Positions 6,554 to 8,842 of a stretch of 8,842 bases of DNA are shown piece after piece. Location of the stretch: positions 1 through 8,842 of the forward strand of contig CALZDE010000077.1 in assembly GCA_945637225.1 (NCBI GenBank), given 5' to 3'. The position numbers and the translations under genes are program-made. The stretch's first letter is position 1; the number at the start of each line of letters is the position of its first letter. This DNA is from an uncultured Selenomonadaceae bacterium (GTDB lineage Bacteria > Bacillota > Negativicutes > Selenomonadales > Selenomonadaceae). Under the pieces are notes generated by a model. That model saw nothing but the letters and a program-made list of their open reading frames with translations. It was not told the DNA's origin and ran no database searches.

Positions 6554-6664
6554 TTAAATGTGAATGAAATGTATGAGAATTTCCGGTTAATCAATATCAC
6601 GATATAAATATATAGAGAAAATGCGTGAGTTGATATATATTTTTTTAGAAAGAAGGAAATTTTC

Positions 6665-7657
6665 ATGAAAAATCTGAAGAAGTATTTAGCAGCAACCTTA
6701 GCTATTGGTGCGTTTGTTGGTGTACAGCCAGCAGTTTCCGAGGCGGCTTATGAATTAAGCTCTGAGGTAAAGACCGCTACTCCTGCTCTCCTTAACGCGT
6801 CTCAGATTGGTGTAATGACTAATGAGAATGCGGCTATGGCTAATGCAGAGAACAAGGACGCCATTCTTGTTATGAGCTTCGGCACTACCTTCAAGGAGAC
6901 TCGTCAGGCTACCATTGAAGCTACTGTTAAGCAGATTGAGGCAGCTCATCCTGGCGTAAAGGTGGTTACTGCTTTTACCTCTCATATTATTATTGACCGT
7001 ATCAAGGCAAATGAGGGCATTACCTATCCTACTCCAGAGGAAGCTTTGGAACAGCTGAAAAAGGAAGGCTATACCCGCGTAGCTATGACCTCTCTGGATA
7101 TTATTCCTGGCATGGAATATTCCTATAAGCTGGAGGTTTTCAGAGGTTTTAGAGATAACTTCAAGAAGGCTACCTTCGGCACATCCCTCATGTACTGGAT
7201 GGGTCAGGAGGAACAGGCTGATGATGTTGACGAGGCTATGAAGGCACTGTCTACTCAGTTCCCTAAGCTGGGCAAGCAGGATGCAGTTCTTATCATGGCT
7301 CATGGCACTCCACATCCAGCAAATGCATATTACAGCGTAATGCAGGACCGTCTCAATAAGATGGATATCGGTACCGCTCTGATTTTCTCCGTAGAGGGCT
7401 GGCCAGGTATTGAGGATGTAATTCCTCAGCTGAAGGCAAAGGGCATTAAGAACATTACTCTTATGCCAATGATGATGGTAGCTGGTGACCACGCTAATAA
7501 CGATATGGCAGGCGATGAGGATGATTCCTTCAAGTCCATTCTTGAAAAGGAAGGCTTCAAGGTAACTCCTTATGTTCATGGCATGGGCGAGAATCAGGCT
7601 ATCCGCGACTTGTTTGTAAAGCGTGCTAATGCGGCATATGACGAGCTGGTTAAGTAA
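6665..7657 (+). CDS. cbiK: Exported sirohydrochlorin cobaltochelatase, CbiK type
   Basis: 330 residues. CbiK inserts cobalt into sirohydrochlorin in the anaerobic (early-cobalt) branch of cobalamin synthesis. The chelatase body begins near residue 66 (AILVMSFGTTFKETR) and continues with TAFTSHIIIDRI and TPEEALEQLKKEGY. The expected metal-site residues are visible: His213 in MAHGTPHPAN, His276 in VAGDHANNDMAGDEDDS, and Glu151 in GMEYSYKL. The end, GMGENQAIRDLFV, is also typical. Unlike cytoplasmic CbiK of about 260 residues, it has about 65 extra N-terminal residues: a clear Sec signal (MKNLKKYLAATLAIGAFVGV, likely cut after SEA) and a linker. Exported CbiK homologues are known from Desulfovibrio, where a haem-linked or metal-handling role was proposed, so the true substrate here is uncertain. 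GAAGGAA precedes the ATG. Codon use suggests strong expression. Confidence 0.92.
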   Translation: MKNLKKYLAATLAIGAFVGVQPAVSEAAYELSSEVKTATPALLNASQIGVMTNENAAMANAENKDAILVMSFGTTFKETRQATIEATVKQIEAAHPGVKVVTAFTSHIIIDRIKANEGITYPTPEEALEQLKKEGYTRVAMTSLDIIPGMEYSYKLEVFRGFRDNFKKATFGTSLMYWMGQEEQADDVDEAMKALSTQFPKLGKQDAVLIMAHGTPHPANAYYSVMQDRLNKMDIGTALIFSVEGWPGIEDVIPQLKAKGIKNITLMPMMMVAGDHANNDMAGDEDDSFKSILEKEGFKVTPYVHGMGENQAIRDLFVKRANAAYDELVK

Positions 7658-7680
7658 GATAATTTAAAGTGCAATAAAAT

Positions 7681-7714
7681 AAGCTAGCTGTGGTAATTTC
7701 ATGGCTAGCTTTTT
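7681..7714. terminator. Probably bidirectional intrinsic terminator between cbiK and the small minus-strand gene
   Basis: AAGCTAGC (7681-7688) pairs perfectly with GCTAGCTT (7704-7711). Four inner pairs (UGUG with CAUG, two of them wobble) reach a 7-base loop. TTTTT follows on the plus strand. On the minus strand the stem is followed by TTATTTTATT, and the 25-codon gene at 7737-7814 points towards it. It therefore likely serves both convergent genes. Confidence 0.8.
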
Positions 7715-7736
7715 AGTATGCAGGGTGTCTGTTATT

Positions 7737-7814
7737 TTAGGATGTAAATATATCGTCCAAAAAGGTGTAGAGTACCATCATGCCGACGAGTACCAAAATA
7801 AATAAATCTCCCAT
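7737..7814 (-). CDS. Putative 25-residue single-helix membrane peptide
   Basis: On the minus strand, an ATG at 7814 opens a 25-codon frame ending at TAA (7737-7739). The peptide begins MGDLFILVLVGMMVLYTFLDD and ends IFTS. It is one hydrophobic helix (about residues 4-18) with acidic residues at both ends (Asp3, Asp20, Asp21). Support beyond the frame: GAAAGGA (complement of 7824-7830) lies 9 bases upstream. A promoter-like pair TTGCTA-N17-TATCAT maps to 7895-7867, and the gene runs into the terminator at 7681-7714. I do not recognise the family. Such peptides often sit beside a transporter or respiratory complex as accessory subunits, but no such partner is adjacent here. It could still be a chance frame. 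Confidence 0.5.
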   Translation of the reverse strand: MGDLFILVLVGMMVLYTFLDDIFTS

Positions 7815-7866
7815 ATTGCATAATCCTTTCTTATAGGATAGAATAGTTATTGTTGATTTAAGATAT

Positions 7867-7895
7867 ATGATACACTAAATAGAAAATTTTAGCAA
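7867..7895 (-). promoter_or_regulatory. Putative promoter of the small minus-strand gene
   Basis: Read on the minus strand, TTGCTA (7895-7890, 4 of 6) and TATCAT (7872-7867, 5 of 6) have a 17-base spacer. Transcription would start near 7860, giving a leader of about 45 bases with a ribosome site at its end. The folate gene at 7923 must have a divergent promoter in the same short interval, but I could not place it convincingly. Confidence 0.4.
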
Positions 7896-7922
7896 GTGGA
7901 ATAATTTAACGGAGGGAAAAAG

Positions 7923-8294
7923 ATGGAAAAAAAGCGTTTGGTATGGTCGGGGAATTTTTCTGAAATGTCTGTGGGGACAAGGCAGGAAGCGGATAAGGAA
8001 CTGAAGGCTATTGGCACTACTGGCCGAGGGGCGGAAATTATGGCGGAAAAAATGCTTTTTAAGGTCATTAAGCTGACAGGGGTAGACACTCGTGCGGCAA
8101 ATATCTTAAAGCAGACTATGCTTTCTCAGGGAGCTGACGCAGCGGTTTCAGCTGGTACGGTAAATTTGGCAGTGAAAGAGACAGATGTCTTAATTTTTGC
8201 GACAGTTCACCAGCTTCGCCCTGCCATTGAACGCTTGAAGGAACAGCCTTGGGGGTTAAAGGATATAGCAGAAATATTAGAAAAAAATATTTAA
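7923..8294 (+). CDS. Stand-alone dihydropteroate-synthase N-terminal-extension-like protein
   Basis: 123 residues, soluble, no signal peptide. GGAGG (7911-7915) lies 7 bases before the ATG. The sequence resembles the roughly 100-residue extension that precedes the catalytic barrel in dihydropteroate synthases of many Firmicutes. Matching elements are AIGTTGRGAEIMAEKMLFKVIKL (about 29-51), then AANILKQTMLSQGADAAVSAG (59-79) and KETDVLIFATVHQL (85-98). It closes with LKEQPWGLKDIAEIL (105-119). The assignment is from memory of the family, not from a search. It stops cleanly, and no barrel sequence (no NVTPDSFSDGG-like stretch) follows in any frame, so this is not an obvious frameshifted folP. 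The adjacent folB supports a folate link. It may be a separately encoded partner of FolP, or a domain that has taken on an unrelated role. Confidence 0.7.
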   Translation: MEKKRLVWSGNFSEMSVGTRQEADKELKAIGTTGRGAEIMAEKMLFKVIKLTGVDTRAANILKQTMLSQGADAAVSAGTVNLAVKETDVLIFATVHQLRPAIERLKEQPWGLKDIAEILEKNI

Positions 8295-8299
8295 TTTTT

Positions 8300-8328
8300 T
8301 TGCAGGAAATTAAAATTTTACGTAGAAT
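8300..8328 (+). promoter_or_regulatory. Possible internal promoter for folB
   Basis: TTGCAG (8300-8305) and TAGAAT (8323-8328, 5 of 6) have a 17-base spacer in the 76-base gap before folB. The -35 element is poor (3 of 6). FolB could equally be co-transcribed with the gene at 7923, as no terminator lies between them. Confidence 0.3.
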
Positions 8329-8370
8329 ACATACATATAGAAAGTGAAAATTAAGGAGATGACTGTTAAA

Positions 8371-8733
8371 ATGGCAAAGATTAGAATCAGTAATGTAATG
8401 TTCTACGGTTTTATTGGTATATATGAGTATGAGCGTGAGCAGGGTCAGAAGTTCTATTTTGATGTAGAACTGGTGACTAAGGATGATACCGCTGCTGAGC
8501 AGGACAACCCAAATGCTACCGTTGACACCGCTGCTGTATATGATGTAATCAAGCGGGCTATCACTGACAAGCGTTTTATGCTTTTAGAGGCTTTGGGCGT
8601 ATACATTGGTGATAAGCTTTTGAAGCGTTTTGCTAATGTAGCTGAAGTAACTACTACTATCCGTAAGCCAAATGTTCCTATTGCTGGTCCAATTGACTAT
8701 GTAGAGGTAGAAGTAACCAGAAGGGCTCAGTAA
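8371..8733 (+). CDS. folB: Dihydroneopterin aldolase (FolB)
   Basis: 120 residues, the normal family length. FolB cleaves 7,8-dihydroneopterin to 6-hydroxymethyl-dihydropterin and glycolaldehyde in folate synthesis, as a cytoplasmic octamer. ATG 8371 follows AAGGAG (8353-8358) by 12 bases and gives the usual short N-terminus; the GTG at 8344 has no ribosome site. Family features: FYGFIGIYEYEREQGQKF (11-28) with the substrate-side Glu21, LLE with Glu73, and the catalytic lysine as Lys99 in IRKPNVPI. Two departures are visible. The His often found in the YHG position is Ile15, as in E. coli-type enzymes. The conserved active-site tyrosine of the VDYAAVY segment is Thr53 (TVDTAAVY). The triphosphate epimerase FolX is an alternative, but the KPNVPI motif favours FolB. 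The gene ends at its own terminator, so any folK or folP is not directly co-transcribed downstream. Confidence 0.9.
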   Translation: MAKIRISNVMFYGFIGIYEYEREQGQKFYFDVELVTKDDTAAEQDNPNATVDTAAVYDVIKRAITDKRFMLLEALGVYIGDKLLKRFANVAEVTTTIRKPNVPIAGPIDYVEVEVTRRAQ

Positions 8734-8745
8734 TATGAGATTTAT

Positions 8746-8777
8746 GACCGTCTGATGAATGTCATGCGGTTTTTTTT
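8746..8777 (+). terminator. Intrinsic terminator after folB
   Basis: ACCG (8747-8750) pairs with CGGT (8767-8770). The stem continues past one mismatch with UGAU (8753-8756) and GUCA (8761-8764) around a GAAU loop, and T-rich sequence follows (8770-8777). It lies 12 bases after the folB stop. The remaining bases to the window end are AT-rich with no gene that I can support. Confidence 0.75.
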
Positions 8778-8842
8778 ATTCTCAAAATTTGCAGATAATA
8801 ATTTTTTTTGATTTGGTAATATATTTTCATCATAAATTTTAA

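Noticed and set aside
6755..7579. Long minus-strand frame antisense to cbiK (274 codons)
   Set aside because: cbiK is unmistakable on the plus strand. Its strongly biased codons avoid the triplets that would create antisense stops. The antisense product is His/Cys/Ser/Leu rich without a family pattern or ribosome site.
1..8842. CRISPR arrays, insertion sequences, tRNA or rRNA genes
   Set aside because: No regularly spaced repeats, no transposase-like product with terminal inverted repeats, and no tRNA-like T-loop/anticodon arrangement were seen on either strand.

Overview
The window looks like chromosome from a low-GC, diderm (outer-membrane-bearing) Firmicute, most plausibly a member of the Negativicutes (Selenomonas/Megamonas/Mitsuokella-like). 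Three things point there: consecutive exported proteins with Sec signal peptides, including a FlgT-like periplasmic family otherwise known from Gram-negative bacteria; an exported CbiK-type cobaltochelatase; and Firmicute-style promoters and extended Shine-Dalgarno sites. The genus is an inference from gene content.

Layout, left to right. Positions 3-122 hold the charged C-terminal tail of an unidentified gene. Positions 156-476 form a self-contained unit: a consensus promoter, a textbook cobalamin riboswitch and an intrinsic terminator. No convincing coding gene follows it. About 200 bases further on lies a second strong intrinsic terminator (658-702), so the riboswitch may control a non-coding RNA or be the stump of a lost gene. 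A GntP-family permease (955-2370) follows with its own promoter and terminator. Next is a four-gene co-directional operon (2563-6491) in which every product carries a signal peptide. Its third gene has a FlgT_N-like domain, and its fourth looks like a diverged relative; the first two are not recognised. Then comes an exported sirohydrochlorin cobaltochelatase (cbiK, 6665-7657) with a strong promoter, ending at a terminator that probably works in both directions. On the minus strand, converging on that terminator, is a 25-codon gene for a one-helix membrane peptide (7737-7814), too short for ordinary gene calling. The window ends with two folate-related genes: a stand-alone version of what I recognise as the N-terminal extension of Firmicute dihydropteroate synthases (7923-8294), and dihydroneopterin aldolase folB (8371-8733) with its terminator.

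How the pieces fit. Cobalamin appears twice, as the riboswitch and as cbiK, but the two are 6 kb apart and cbiK has no B12 riboswitch in its own leader. Folate appears in the last two genes. The four-gene exported operon is the least explained part and looks like an envelope or periplasmic assembly built from related modules. The permease, cbiK and folB share a codon style (for example, no AUA isoleucine codons seen in cbiK) that differs from the exported operon, which suggests higher expression rather than foreign origin.
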